Below are positions 45,241 to 54,410 of a stretch of DNA of 64,000 bases, piece by piece. Location: the NCBI RefSeq assembly GCF_002803075.1, contig NZ_NNBK01000002.1, positions 1 through 64,000 on the forward strand, written 5' to 3'. The position numbers and the translations under genes are program-made. The notes below the pieces were generated by a model that ran no database searches, was not told the DNA's origin, and saw nothing but the letters and a program-made list of their open reading frames with translations. The number at the start of each line of letters is the position of its first letter. Position 1 is the first letter of the stretch. The stretch is from Streptomyces sp. CB01373. Lineage in GTDB: Bacteria; Actinomycetota; Actinomycetes; Streptomycetales; Streptomycetaceae.

Positions 45241-47520
45241 ATGACACAACCGCGGCCGGCCGAACCTCCCGGATCCACCGGGTCTCCCGAACCCGCCGGG
45301 CCTGCCGGGCCTGCCGGGTCCTCCGAGCCTCCCGGGCCTCTCGGTGACGAGTTGGCCCGGCTCGCCGCGCTGCACGGCGTCGCCACCTCCTACAGCCCCT
45401 CCCCGGGCCGTACGGTCACCGCCTCCGCCACCGCGGTCGTCGCGGCCCTGGCCGCCCTGGACATCGACGCGAGCACCCCGGCGGCCGCCCGTGCCGCGCT
45501 CACCGCCCGCGAACGAGGAAGGGACGAACGGCTGCTGCCACCGACGGTGGTGCACTGGCTGGGCCCCGCGGCGGACGCCCCCACGGGCGGAGGCCCCGCG
45601 GCGGACGCGGACGCCGGGCTGCCGCCGGCCGCCCTCGCCGGACTGCCCCCCGGCACCCGGCTGGACGTCGAGACCGAGCAGGGCGAGACCCGCACATGGG
45701 TGCACGGTGTGGACCGGACCGGCGACCGCGTGGACCCGACGGCCCCCGTGGCCCCCCTGCCACCCGGCGTCCACCGGCTGACCGCCACCGCCCCCGACGG
45801 CCGCACCGGGCAGGCGCACCTGATCGCCGCCCCGCCCCGGCTGCCCACCCCGGCGGCACGCTCGTACGGCCTGCTCGTCCAGCTCTACTCCCTCCTCTCC
45901 CACCGCTCCTGGGGCATGGGCGACCTCGGTGACCTGGCCGAGCTGAGCGGCTGGGCCGGACGGACGCTGGGAGCAGGGTTCGTGCAGGTCAACCCGCTGC
46001 ACGCGGCCGTGCCCGGACCGCCCGCCGACCCGTCCCCCTACCGCCCCTCCTCGCGCCGCTTCCCCGACCCGGTGCACCTGCGCGTCGAGGACGTCCCGGA
46101 GTTCGCGTACGCCGAGGACCGCGAGCGGCTGCGGCCCCTGCTGGAGCGGGCCGGCCGGCTGCGCGCCGCCGTACTGGACGAGGGCGCGCTGATCGACCGG
46201 GACGCGGTGTGGGAGCTCAAGCGCGAGGCGCTGGAGCTGGTGCGGCGGGTGCCGCTCGGACCCGGCCGCCGCGCCGCCCACGCCGACTTCCTCGCCGAAC
46301 AGGGGCAGGCCCTGGAGGACCACGCCACCTGGTACGCGCTCGCCGAGGTGCACGGCTCGGACTGGAGCCGGTGGCCCGAGGGGCTGCGCGACCCGCGCTC
46401 GACGGAGACCGCCCGCGCCCGCGCCGCGCTGCGGGACCGCGTCGACTTCCACTCCTGGCTCACCTGGCTCACCGACGCCCAGCTCACCGACGCCCAGCGC
46501 ACCGCCCGGGAGGCGGGCATGGGGATCGGGATCGTGCACGACCTCGCCGTGGGCGTGCACCCCGGCGGGGCCGACGCCTGGGCGCAGCGGGACCACTTCG
46601 CGGCCGGCATGTCCGTCGGCGCACCGCCGGACGCCTTCAACGCGCGCGGCCAGGACTGGGGCCTGCCGCCCTGGCGCCCCGACCGGCTCGCCGCCTCCGG
46701 CTACGCGCCCTTCCGCCGGCTGCTGCGCGCCCTGTTCCGCTACGCCGGTGCCCTGCGCATCGACCACGTCATGGGCCTGTTCCGGCTGTGGTGGATCCCG
46801 CAGGGCCTGCCGCCCACCGAGGGTACGTACGTCCGCTACGACGCCGAGGCCATGCTCGCCGTGCTGGTGCTGGAGGCCTCGCGGGCCGGGGCCGTGGTGA
46901 TCGGCGAGGACCTCGGGACGGTGGAGCCCGGGGTGCGCGAGACCCTGGACCGGCGCGGGGTGCTCGGCACCTCGGTGCTGTGGTTCGAACGGGACTGGGA
47001 GGGGTCGGGCCGCCCGCTGCCCCCGGAACGCTGGCGCGCGGACTGCCTGGCCACCGCCACCACCCACGACCTGCCGTCCACGGCGGCCCGCCTCACCGGC
47101 GAACACGTCGCCCTGCGCCACCGCCTCGGCCTGCTCACCCGCCCCCTGGAGGAGGAGCGCGCGGAGGCCGCCGCGGACACGGACGAGTGGCTGGCGCTGC
47201 TGACGGAGCTGGGCCTGCTGCGACGCACGGACGGCGCCGGCGGCGCGGCGGCGGAGGAGGCCGGGATCCAGGCGGTCCACCGCTTCCTGCTGCGCACCCC
47301 GGCCCGCATGATCGGCCTGTGGCTGCCGGACACGGTCGGCGACCGTCGTCCGCAGAACCTGCCCGGCACCTGGAACCAGTATCCGAACTGGCGCCTGCCC
47401 GTCGCCGACGCCGAGGGCCGCCCGGTCACCCTGGAGGAACTCGCCGCGTCGCCCCGGCTGCGCGCCCTGACGGACGTGCTGCGGACGGACGCACGGACCG
47501 CGCCGGACGACACGGGCTGA
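45241..47520 (+). CDS. malQ: 4-alpha-glucanotransferase MalQ (amylomaltase)
   Basis: A 759-residue GH77 enzyme. After a long N-terminal extension the barrel begins at QLYSLLSHRSWGMGDLGDL. Catalytic parts are GIVHDLAVGVHPGGADAW, FRRLLRALFRYAGALRIDHVMGLFRLWWIP (Asp nucleophile in RIDHV), VVIGEDLGTVEPGVRE (acid/base Glu) and TTHDLPSTA. It transfers alpha-1,4-glucan segments and recycles maltodextrins. The large N-terminal extension is normal for Streptomyces MalQ. The ATG at 45241 immediately follows the stop of the small acidic gene. Confidence 0.93.
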   Translation: MTQPRPAEPPGSTGSPEPAGPAGPAGSSEPPGPLGDELARLAALHGVATSYSPSPGRTVTASATAVVAALAALDIDASTPAAARAALTARERGRDERLLPPTVVHWLGPAADAPTGGGPAADADAGLPPAALAGLPPGTRLDVETEQGETRTWVHGVDRTGDRVDPTAPVAPLPPGVHRLTATAPDGRTGQAHLIAAPPRLPTPAARSYGLLVQLYSLLSHRSWGMGDLGDLAELSGWAGRTLGAGFVQVNPLHAAVPGPPADPSPYRPSSRRFPDPVHLRVEDVPEFAYAEDRERLRPLLERAGRLRAAVLDEGALIDRDAVWELKREALELVRRVPLGPGRRAAHADFLAEQGQALEDHATWYALAEVHGSDWSRWPEGLRDPRSTETARARAALRDRVDFHSWLTWLTDAQLTDAQRTAREAGMGIGIVHDLAVGVHPGGADAWAQRDHFAAGMSVGAPPDAFNARGQDWGLPPWRPDRLAASGYAPFRRLLRALFRYAGALRIDHVMGLFRLWWIPQGLPPTEGTYVRYDAEAMLAVLVLEASRAGAVVIGEDLGTVEPGVRETLDRRGVLGTSVLWFERDWEGSGRPLPPERWRADCLATATTHDLPSTAARLTGEHVALRHRLGLLTRPLEEERAEAAADTDEWLALLTELGLLRRTDGAGGAAAEEAGIQAVHRFLLRTPARMIGLWLPDTVGDRRPQNLPGTWNQYPNWRLPVADAEGRPVTLEELAASPRLRALTDVLRTDARTAPDDTG

Positions 47521-47546
47521 CCGCCGGGAAGCGCCGGGGCCCGCGA

Positions 47547-47569
47547 GGGTGCGACCCGTGCGGTTTTTT
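47547..47569 (+). terminator. Possible malQ terminator
   Basis: A small stem GGGT-gcg-ACCC is followed six bases later by TTTTTT, a rare T-run in this DNA, 27 bases past the malQ stop. Confidence 0.35.
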
Positions 47570-47627
47570 CCGCGGCTGTCCGGTGCGAATACGGCACCCC
47601 GGGCGCGCGACCCGTTCCGGGGTTCGC

Positions 47628-47633
47628 TACGTT
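47628..47633 (+). promoter_or_regulatory. -10 element of a probable leaderless gene
   Basis: TACGTT (TANNNT pattern) lies exactly six bases before the GTG at 47640, placing the predicted transcription start at the codon. No clear -35 is seen. Confidence 0.5.
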
Positions 47634-47639
47634 TGCACC

Positions 47640-47909
47640 GTGGACAAGAAGAACGCCCTGCGCGCCGGCGCTCTGGCCGCCGGTACGACGCTGATGATGC
47701 TGCTCATGTCGTCTCCCGCGCTCGCGCTGACGCGCGACGACGGCGACGACCCCGGCAAGGGCCTGAGCGTCATCCAGACGCTGGGTCTGTTCGTCGGTCT
47801 CCCGCTCCTGCTGTTCCTGGTCATCACCGGCCTGGTCATGGTCCTGGACAAGTCCAAGGACCGGCAGCCGCGCGTGAGCCGGGACGTGGACGTCAAGGCC
47901 AAGGCCTGA
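47640..47909 (+). CDS. Small secreted or membrane protein
   Basis: An 89-residue protein. A signal-like N-terminus (DKKNALRAGALAAGTTLMMLLMSSPALALT) is followed by an acidic loop (RDDGDDPGKG). A clear TM helix (VIQTLGLFVGLPLLLFLVITGLVMVL) and a basic tail KSKDRQPRVSRDVDVKAKA follow. I do not know its function. There is no ribosome binding site before the GTG, which fits a leaderless mRNA. Confidence 0.75.
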   Translation: MDKKNALRAGALAAGTTLMMLLMSSPALALTRDDGDDPGKGLSVIQTLGLFVGLPLLLFLVITGLVMVLDKSKDRQPRVSRDVDVKAKA

Positions 47910-48058
47910 CGGGGTCCTCTCCCGCCGCGGTCCGTCCGCAGCACGATCCCTCCGAGGGCGCCGACCTCGCCGTACGTACGCGCACAGCCGCCGTACGTGG
48001 GCGAGGTGGGCGCCCTGGGTGCGTTGCGGGACCGGAGTTCCGGGCGGCCGCGAGGGCC

Positions 48059-48586
48059 CTACGCCGGTGCCCCCGGTGACTCCGACGCCCCGGCCAGCAG
48101 CTCCCTGAGCAGGCCGGCCAGCTCGCCCGCTCGTTCGGCGTCCAGGCCGGACAGCGCCTGCGTCTGCGCGGCCAGTCCCGCTCCCACCGCCTCGTCGATG
48201 AGCCGCAGCCCCTTGCCGGTCAGCGTGACCCTGAGGCCCCGCCGGTCGTGCGGATCCGGCGAGCGGCGCAGCAGCCCCGCGGCCTCCAGCTTGTCCAGCC
48301 GCCCGGTCATCCCGCCCGTGGTGAGCATGAGGGTCGCCGAGAGCTGCCGGGGCGAGAGCGTGTAGGGCTCGCCGGCCCGGCGCAGCGTGGCCAGCACGTC
48401 GAACTCGCCCCGCGAGATCCCGAACGGCGCGTACGCCTTCTCCATCCGGTCTCCCATCGTCCGCGAGAGCCGGAAGATCCGCCCGAAGACCTCCATCCCC
48501 GCGGTGTCGAGATCGGGCCGCACGGCCGCCCACTGGTCGATGATCGCGTCGACGGCGTCCGCGCGCGGTCGGGGGCGTTCAGTCAT
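48059..48586 (-). CDS. MarR-family transcriptional regulator
   Basis: A 175-residue MarR regulator. Helical ends flank a winged helix with ISRGEFDVLATLRRAGEPYTLSPRQLSATLMLTTGGMTGRLDKLEAAGLLRRSPDPHDRRGLRVTLT. It is divergent from a drug/metabolite transporter gene and probably controls it. The ATG at 48586 is preceded by a good leaderless promoter rather than a ribosome binding site. Confidence 0.92.
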   Translation of the reverse strand: MTERPRPRADAVDAIIDQWAAVRPDLDTAGMEVFGRIFRLSRTMGDRMEKAYAPFGISRGEFDVLATLRRAGEPYTLSPRQLSATLMLTTGGMTGRLDKLEAAGLLRRSPDPHDRRGLRVTLTGKGLRLIDEAVGAGLAAQTQALSGLDAERAGELAGLLRELLAGASESPGAPA

Positions 48587-48592
48587 GGACCG

Positions 48593-48621
48593 AGTATCCG
48601 CCGCCCTACGGTCGACCGCAA
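48593..48621 (-). promoter_or_regulatory. Predicted leaderless promoter of the MarR gene
   Basis: On the minus strand TTGCGG (-35), a 17-base spacer and GATACT (-10) end six bases before the ATG. Confidence 0.6.
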
Positions 48622-48623
48622 GA

Positions 48624-48660
48624 AAGTAGCTTGACGGTAAGTAACTTGCAGCTAAGCTAA
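48624..48660. promoter_or_regulatory. Probable MarR operator in the divergent region
   Basis: AAGTAGCTTG (48624) and AAGTAACTTG (48639) are near-identical copies 15 bases apart, and AAGCTAATTG-like sequence follows. Each copy is itself almost palindromic. The block overlaps the -35 and -10 of the transporter promoter. Confidence 0.6.
48631..48658 (+). promoter_or_regulatory. Predicted leaderless promoter of the EamA transporter gene
   Basis: TTGACG (-35), a 16-base spacer, TAAGCT (-10, TANNNT pattern), then six bases to the ATG at 48665. No ribosome binding site is present. Confidence 0.65.
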
Positions 48661-48664
48661 TTGC

Positions 48665-49723
48665 ATGGCTGACTCCCGGCGTCCCGCCGCCACCTGGTCC
48701 CTGGCCGCCCTCACCGCCCTCGCCCCGGTGTCCTGGGGCACCACCTACGCCGTCACCACCGAGTTCCTGCCGCCCGGGCGGCCCCTCTTCACGGCGCTGG
48801 CCCGGGCGCTGCCCGCCGGGCTCCTGCTGCTGGCGATGGCCCGGGTGCTGCCGAAGGGCGCCTGGTGGTGGAAGGCGGCGGTCCTCGGCGCGCTGAACAT
48901 CGGCGCCTTCTTCCCGCTGCTGTTCCTGTCCGCGTACCGGCTGCCGGGCGGGATGGCGGCGGTCGTCGGCTCGGTCGGGCCGCTGTTCGTCGTGGGACTC
49001 TCCGCGCCGCTGCTGGGGCAGCGGCCGACGGGGCGGGCGCTGCTCACCGGGATCGTGGCCGCGTTCGGGGTCAGCCTCGTCGTGCTGAGGGCGGCCGGCG
49101 CGCTGGACGGCGCAGGGGTCGCCGCCGCCCTCGCCTCCACCGCCTCGATGTCCACCGGCACCGTGCTGGCCAAGAGATGGGGCCGCCCGGCCGGTGTCGG
49201 TCCGCTCGCGCTGACCGGCTGGCAGCTCACCGCGGGCGGCCTGCTGATCGCACCCCTCGCCCTGCTGGCCGAGAGGCCTCCGCCCGCGCTGGACGCCCGC
49301 GCCCTCGGCGGCTACGCCTACCTCGCCCTGGCCAACACGGCGCTCGCCTACTGGCTCTGGTTCCGCGGCATCGGCCGGCTCTCCGCCACCCGGGTCACCT
49401 TCCTCGGCCCGCTGTCGCCGCTCACCGCCGCCGTGGTCGGCTGGGCCGCCCTCGGACAGGCGCTCACCCCGGTCCAACTGGCCGGCATGGCACTGGCGTT
49501 CGGCGCGACGGTGGCGGGACAGCTCGGTCCCGGACGCGGCGGCGGCGCGCGCGGTGGTGCGGCTTCCGGTGTGCGGGCGCGGTGCGGCGGTCCGGGGGCG
49601 GACGTCGGCCACGCGGGTTCCCTCGCGGGGCAGCGAGCGGGGGCCGCTCCACCGTCGCCGCGCAGGACCCGTCGGGTACGGCTCGCCGGTCCGGTGCGGG
49701 AGGCATGCGTCCGCCAGGAGTGA
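48665..49723 (+). CDS. EamA/DMT-family transporter
   Basis: A 352-residue membrane protein with ten predicted TM helices in two EamA repeats (for example APVSWGTTYAVTTEFLPPGRPLF and TGWQLTAGGLLIAPLALLAERPPP). It should export a small metabolite or drug. The last about 60 residues (from GPGRGGGARGGAASGV) are Gly/Arg-rich, not membrane, and longer than the usual family end. They look like low-complexity read-through but contain no internal stop. It is controlled by the divergent MarR gene. Confidence 0.9.
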   Translation: MADSRRPAATWSLAALTALAPVSWGTTYAVTTEFLPPGRPLFTALARALPAGLLLLAMARVLPKGAWWWKAAVLGALNIGAFFPLLFLSAYRLPGGMAAVVGSVGPLFVVGLSAPLLGQRPTGRALLTGIVAAFGVSLVVLRAAGALDGAGVAAALASTASMSTGTVLAKRWGRPAGVGPLALTGWQLTAGGLLIAPLALLAERPPPALDARALGGYAYLALANTALAYWLWFRGIGRLSATRVTFLGPLSPLTAAVVGWAALGQALTPVQLAGMALAFGATVAGQLGPGRGGGARGGAASGVRARCGGPGADVGHAGSLAGQRAGAAPPSPRRTRRVRLAGPVREACVRQE

Positions 49724-49753
49724 CGGGACGGAGGGCGCAGAGGGAAAGAGGAA

Positions 49754-49782
49754 GGGGCGCCCGGTCGAGCACCGGGCGCCCC
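49754..49782. terminator. Bidirectional terminator hairpin
   Basis: GGGGCGCCCGGT and ACCGGGCGCCCC form a perfect 12-base stem with loop CGAGC between the EamA and pepN genes. Confidence 0.7.
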
Positions 49783-49947
49783 TAGGGCCTCTCGTTTGGA
49801 TCATGCCGGGCTCGCGGGCCCTGGCACCGTGCCTCGCGGTGTTGTCGTCGGTTGGCAGGGCTCCGCCCTGCCGCCCTCCTCCGCCTTGCGAGGCACGGCA
49901 CCAGACCCCGCTCCCTGATCCGGCCTGATCCAAACGAAGGACCTTAG
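49782..49947. repeat. 166-bp palindromic MITE-like element
   Basis: The whole segment folds into one long imperfect hairpin. The ends are CTAGGGCCTC and a mirrored AGGACCTTAG. Inner arms CGTTTGGATCA (49793) and TGATCCAAACG (49926) are perfect, then CCGTGCCTCGC pairs with GCGAGGCACGG, and the tip is GGCAGGGC/GCCCTGCC. There is no ORF. This suggests a non-autonomous mobile or REP-type repeat inserted between convergent genes. Confidence 0.75.
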
Positions 49948-49963
49948 TCGTCGTCGGGCCGTG

Positions 49964-52582
49964 TTACGGCTGGGCCGCCGTGTCCGCCGCCTGGGCCTTC
50001 AGGGCGCGCTCGACGCCCGCCCGCGACTCCGAGACCAGCCGGCGCAGCGCCGCGTTCGGCTCGGCCGAGGCCAGCCACTCGTCGGTCTTGCGCAGGGTGT
50101 CCTCGGACACCTGGATCGACGGGTAGAGGCCGACCGCGATCTGCTGGGCCATCTCGTGGGAACGGGCGTCCCAGACGTCCTTGACCATCTCGAAGTACCG
50201 GTCGGTGTACGGCGCGAGCAGCTCGCGCTGGTCGGTCTGCACGAAGCCCCCGATGACCGCCTCCTGGACGGCGTTCGGGAGCTTGTCGGACTCGACGACC
50301 GACGCCCAGGCCTCGGCCTTGGCCTCCTCGGTCGGGCGGGCGGCGCGGGCGGTGGCCGCGTGCCGCTCACCGGCCGCCGTCCTGTCGCGCTCGTACTCGC
50401 CCGCGATCTCCGCCTCCTCGAACCGGCCGACGGCCGCCAGCCGCTCCACGAACGCCCAGCGCAGCTCCGTGTCCACGACCAGGCCCTCGATGGTCTGCGA
50501 GCCGTCCAGCAGCGACTCGAGCAGGTCGAGCTGCTCCGGCGTACGCGCGGTCGCTGCGAAGGCGCGCGCCCACGCGAGCTGGTGGTCGCTGCCCGCGTCC
50601 GCCGCCCGCAGGTGCGCCAGCGTGGCGTCCGTCCAGCGGGTGAGCAGGGCCTCGCGGGTGGCCGGGTCGGCGTACAGGTCGACGGCCAGCTTCACCTGGC
50701 GGTGCAGCGACTGCACCACACCGATGTCGGACTCCTTGCCGATCCCGGACAGCACCAGGGACAGGTAGTCGCGGGTCGGCAGCTCCCCGTCCCGGGTCAT
50801 GTCCCAGGCCGACGCCCAGCACAGGGCCCGCGGCAGCGAGGACTCGAAGTCGCCCAGGTGCTCGGTGACGACGGCCAGCGATCCCTCGTCCAGGCGGACC
50901 TTGGCGTACGACAGGTCGTCGTCGTTGAGCAGGATCACCGCGGGGCGGCGCCGGCCGGCCAGCTGCGGCACGGCGGTCAGCTCGCCGTCCACGTCCAGCT
51001 CGATCCGGCCGTCCGCGGCGCGCACCAGCTTGCCGCTCGCCTCGTCGAGGTCGTACAGGCCGATCGCGATCCGGTGCGGGCGCAGGGTGGGCTCGCCCTT
51101 GGCGCCGGCCGGCAGGGCGGGGGCCTCCTGGCGGACGGCGAAGGAGGTGATGACCCCCGCCTCGTCCGTCTCGATCTCCGGGCGCAGGATGTTGATGCCG
51201 GCCGTCTCCAGCCACTTCTTCGACCAGGTCTTCAGATCGCGCCCGGAGGTCTCCTCCAGCGCGCCGAGCAGGTCGGACAGGCGCGTGTTGCCGTAGGCGT
51301 GCCGCTTGAAGTACGCCTGCACGCCCCGGAAGAACTCGTCCATGCCGACGTAGGCGACGAGCTGCTTGAGGACGCTCGCGCCCTTGGCGTAGGTGATGCC
51401 GTCGAAGTTGACGAGGACGTCGTCCAGGTCACGGATGTCCGCCATGATCGGGTGGGTGGACGGCAGCTGGTCCTGCCGGTACGCCCAGGTCTTCATGGAG
51501 TTGGCGAACGTGGTCCACGAGTGCGGCCAGCGCGAGCCGGGGGCGTACGCCTGGCAGGCGATGGAGGTGTACGTGGCGAACGACTCGTTCAGCCACAGGT
51601 CGTTCCACCACTCCATGGTGACCAGGTCGCCGAACCACATGTGGGCCAGCTCGTGCAGGATGGTCTCGGCGCGCATCTCGTACGCCGCGTCGGTCACCTT
51701 GGACCGGAAGACGTACTGGTCGCGAATGGTGACCGCGCCCGCGTTCTCCATCGCGCCCGCGTTGAACTCCGGCACGAAGAGCTGGTCGTACTTCTCGAAC
51801 GGGTAGGCGTAGTCGAACTTCTCCTGGAACCAGTCGAAGCCCTGCCGGGTGACCTCGAAGATCGCGTCCGCGTCGAGGAACTCGGCGAGGGAGGGCCGGC
51901 AGTAGATGCCGAGCGGGACCGACTGGCCGTCCTTCTCGTACACGCTGTGGACGCTGTGGTACGGGCCGGCGATCAGCGCGGTGATGTACGTCGAGATGCG
52001 CGGCGTCGGCTCGAACACCCAGACGTCTTCCTGCGGCTCGGGCGTCGGCGAGTTGGACACCACCGTCCAGCCCTCGGGCGCCTTCACGGTGAACTGGAAG
52101 GTGGCCTTCAGGTCCGGCTGCTCGAAGGAGGCGAAGACCCGTCGGGCGTCCGGTACCTCGAACTGGGTGTAGAGGTAGGCCTGGTCGTCGACCGGGTCGA
52201 CGAAACGGTGCAGACCCTCACCGGTGTTGGTGTACGCGCAGTCCGCGACGACCCGCAGGATGTTGCGGCCCGCGAGCAGGCCCGGCAGGGCGATCCGGGA
52301 GTCCGCGAAGACCTCGGCGGGGTCCAGGGAGTCGCCGTTGAGGGTCACCTCGTGGACGGCCGGGGCCACCAGGTCGATGAAGGATGCGGCGCCTTCCTCG
52401 GCGACGTCGAAGCGCACCGTGGTCACGGACCTGTAGGTGCCTCCCCCACTCTCAGCTCCGTTCGAGCGGGTGGGACCCCCACCCTGCGCGCCGGAGAGGT
52501 CGAGATCGATCTCGTACGAGTCAACGGTGAGCAGCTTCGCCCGCTGCTGCGCCTCTTCGCGAGTCAGGTTTGTGCCAGGCAC
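49964..52582 (-). CDS. pepN: Aminopeptidase N (M1 family), copy 1
   Basis: An 872-residue zinc aminopeptidase. It has an N-terminal beta domain, the substrate motif GAMENAG, and the zinc site HELAH (His310, Glu311, His314) with the third ligand in NESF (Glu333), then an ERAP1-like helical C-terminal domain. No signal peptide is present, so it is cytoplasmic. GTG at 52582 follows GAGGAG and matches the start of the second copy (MPGENLSRDEA). A short repeat-derived stretch of about 16 codons sits in the N-terminal domain (52436-52483). It cleaves N-terminal residues from peptides. Confidence 0.95.
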   Translation of the reverse strand: MPGTNLTREEAQQRAKLLTVDSYEIDLDLSGAQGGGPTRSNGAESGGGTYRSVTTVRFDVAEEGAASFIDLVAPAVHEVTLNGDSLDPAEVFADSRIALPGLLAGRNILRVVADCAYTNTGEGLHRFVDPVDDQAYLYTQFEVPDARRVFASFEQPDLKATFQFTVKAPEGWTVVSNSPTPEPQEDVWVFEPTPRISTYITALIAGPYHSVHSVYEKDGQSVPLGIYCRPSLAEFLDADAIFEVTRQGFDWFQEKFDYAYPFEKYDQLFVPEFNAGAMENAGAVTIRDQYVFRSKVTDAAYEMRAETILHELAHMWFGDLVTMEWWNDLWLNESFATYTSIACQAYAPGSRWPHSWTTFANSMKTWAYRQDQLPSTHPIMADIRDLDDVLVNFDGITYAKGASVLKQLVAYVGMDEFFRGVQAYFKRHAYGNTRLSDLLGALEETSGRDLKTWSKKWLETAGINILRPEIETDEAGVITSFAVRQEAPALPAGAKGEPTLRPHRIAIGLYDLDEASGKLVRAADGRIELDVDGELTAVPQLAGRRRPAVILLNDDDLSYAKVRLDEGSLAVVTEHLGDFESSLPRALCWASAWDMTRDGELPTRDYLSLVLSGIGKESDIGVVQSLHRQVKLAVDLYADPATREALLTRWTDATLAHLRAADAGSDHQLAWARAFAATARTPEQLDLLESLLDGSQTIEGLVVDTELRWAFVERLAAVGRFEEAEIAGEYERDRTAAGERHAATARAARPTEEAKAEAWASVVESDKLPNAVQEAVIGGFVQTDQRELLAPYTDRYFEMVKDVWDARSHEMAQQIAVGLYPSIQVSEDTLRKTDEWLASAEPNAALRRLVSESRAGVERALKAQAADTAAQP
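52436..52483. repeat. Short repeat inserted in-frame within pepN
   Basis: About 48 bases with a palindromic end (GGGTGGG/CCCACCC) encode Gly/Pro/Ser residues (GGPTRSNGAESGG) where the paralogue has a shorter loop. The sequence resembles an intergenic small repeat I remember from Streptomyces. It preserves the frame. Confidence 0.55.
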
Positions 52583-52694
52583 GCGGTCATCTCCTCGTGA
52601 TGTGTGGATTGCGCCATCTTTCCACGTGACCCGGGCGGAAGGCGACGACCGGAACCCGCCGGTGACCGGGGCGGTGGAGCGCGAGTCTGGGGGC

Positions 52695-53195
52695 ATGACG
52701 ACAGTGAGCGGAACGACGGGATACAGCGCACGTGCCATCGCCCCGGCGGTGCTGGCGCGGCTGCGGGAGCGGGACGACGCCGGACGCCCGGCGGCCCCGT
52801 ACACCGACGAGGAGGGCGGCGCGCCTCTGCGCTGCTGCCTGCGCAGGAGCGAGCCGGGGGAGCGGATCGCGCTGGTCTCCTACGCCCCGCTGCGGCGCTG
52901 GGCGGCGGAGACGGGCGCCGCCCCGGGCGCGTACGACGAGCAGGGGCCGGTCTTCATCCACGCGCGGGAGTGCGCGGGGCCGGCCGGCGAGAGCCGTCCG
53001 TTCAGCAACGCCCACCGTGTGGTCCGGCGCTACGGCGCCGACGGGCGCATCCTGGGCGGGCGGCTGGTCGGTGAGGGCGCCGCCCGGTTCGACGCGGCCT
53101 TCGCGGAAGCGTTCGACGACCCGGCCGTGGCGCTCGTCCACGTCCGGGCCGTCGAGTACGGCTGCTTCCTCTACGAGGTGCGCAGGGGCCAGTGA
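52695..53195 (+). CDS. DUF1203 family protein
   Basis: A 166-residue soluble protein of the DUF1203 family: RCCLRRSEPGERIALVSYAPLRRW, GPVFIHARECAGP, and AHRVVRRYGADGRILGGRLV. No catalytic role is known to me. It diverges from pepN and its stop abuts the asd stop. The ATG at 52695 has only a weak G-run upstream, so the start is likely but not certain. Confidence 0.82.
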   Translation: MTTVSGTTGYSARAIAPAVLARLRERDDAGRPAAPYTDEEGGAPLRCCLRRSEPGERIALVSYAPLRRWAAETGAAPGAYDEQGPVFIHARECAGPAGESRPFSNAHRVVRRYGADGRILGGRLVGEGAARFDAAFAEAFDDPAVALVHVRAVEYGCFLYEVRRGQ

Positions 53196-54227
<1,032 letters not shown>

Positions 54228-54352
54228 TCATTCACTCTGCGTACGCGGTACGCGCAGGACGGTTCCATCATGCGTCTGTCCTGGGTCCGTCTGTCCAATC
54301 ATTGCCCACGGAGTGGGACGGCCCGGTGGACGGGCCGCACCGGAAACGCAAG

Positions 54353-54380
54353 GGGGCGGGCTCCGTATGGAGCCCGCCCC
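54353..54380 (-). terminator. Terminator of the subtilase gene
   Basis: GGGGCGGGCTCC and GGAGCCCGCCCC form a perfect 12-base stem with loop GTAT, 30 bases past the subtilase stop and before asd. Confidence 0.8.
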
Positions 54381-54410
54381 GCCGTCACGTTCCGGAGGTG
54401 GAGACCGCCG

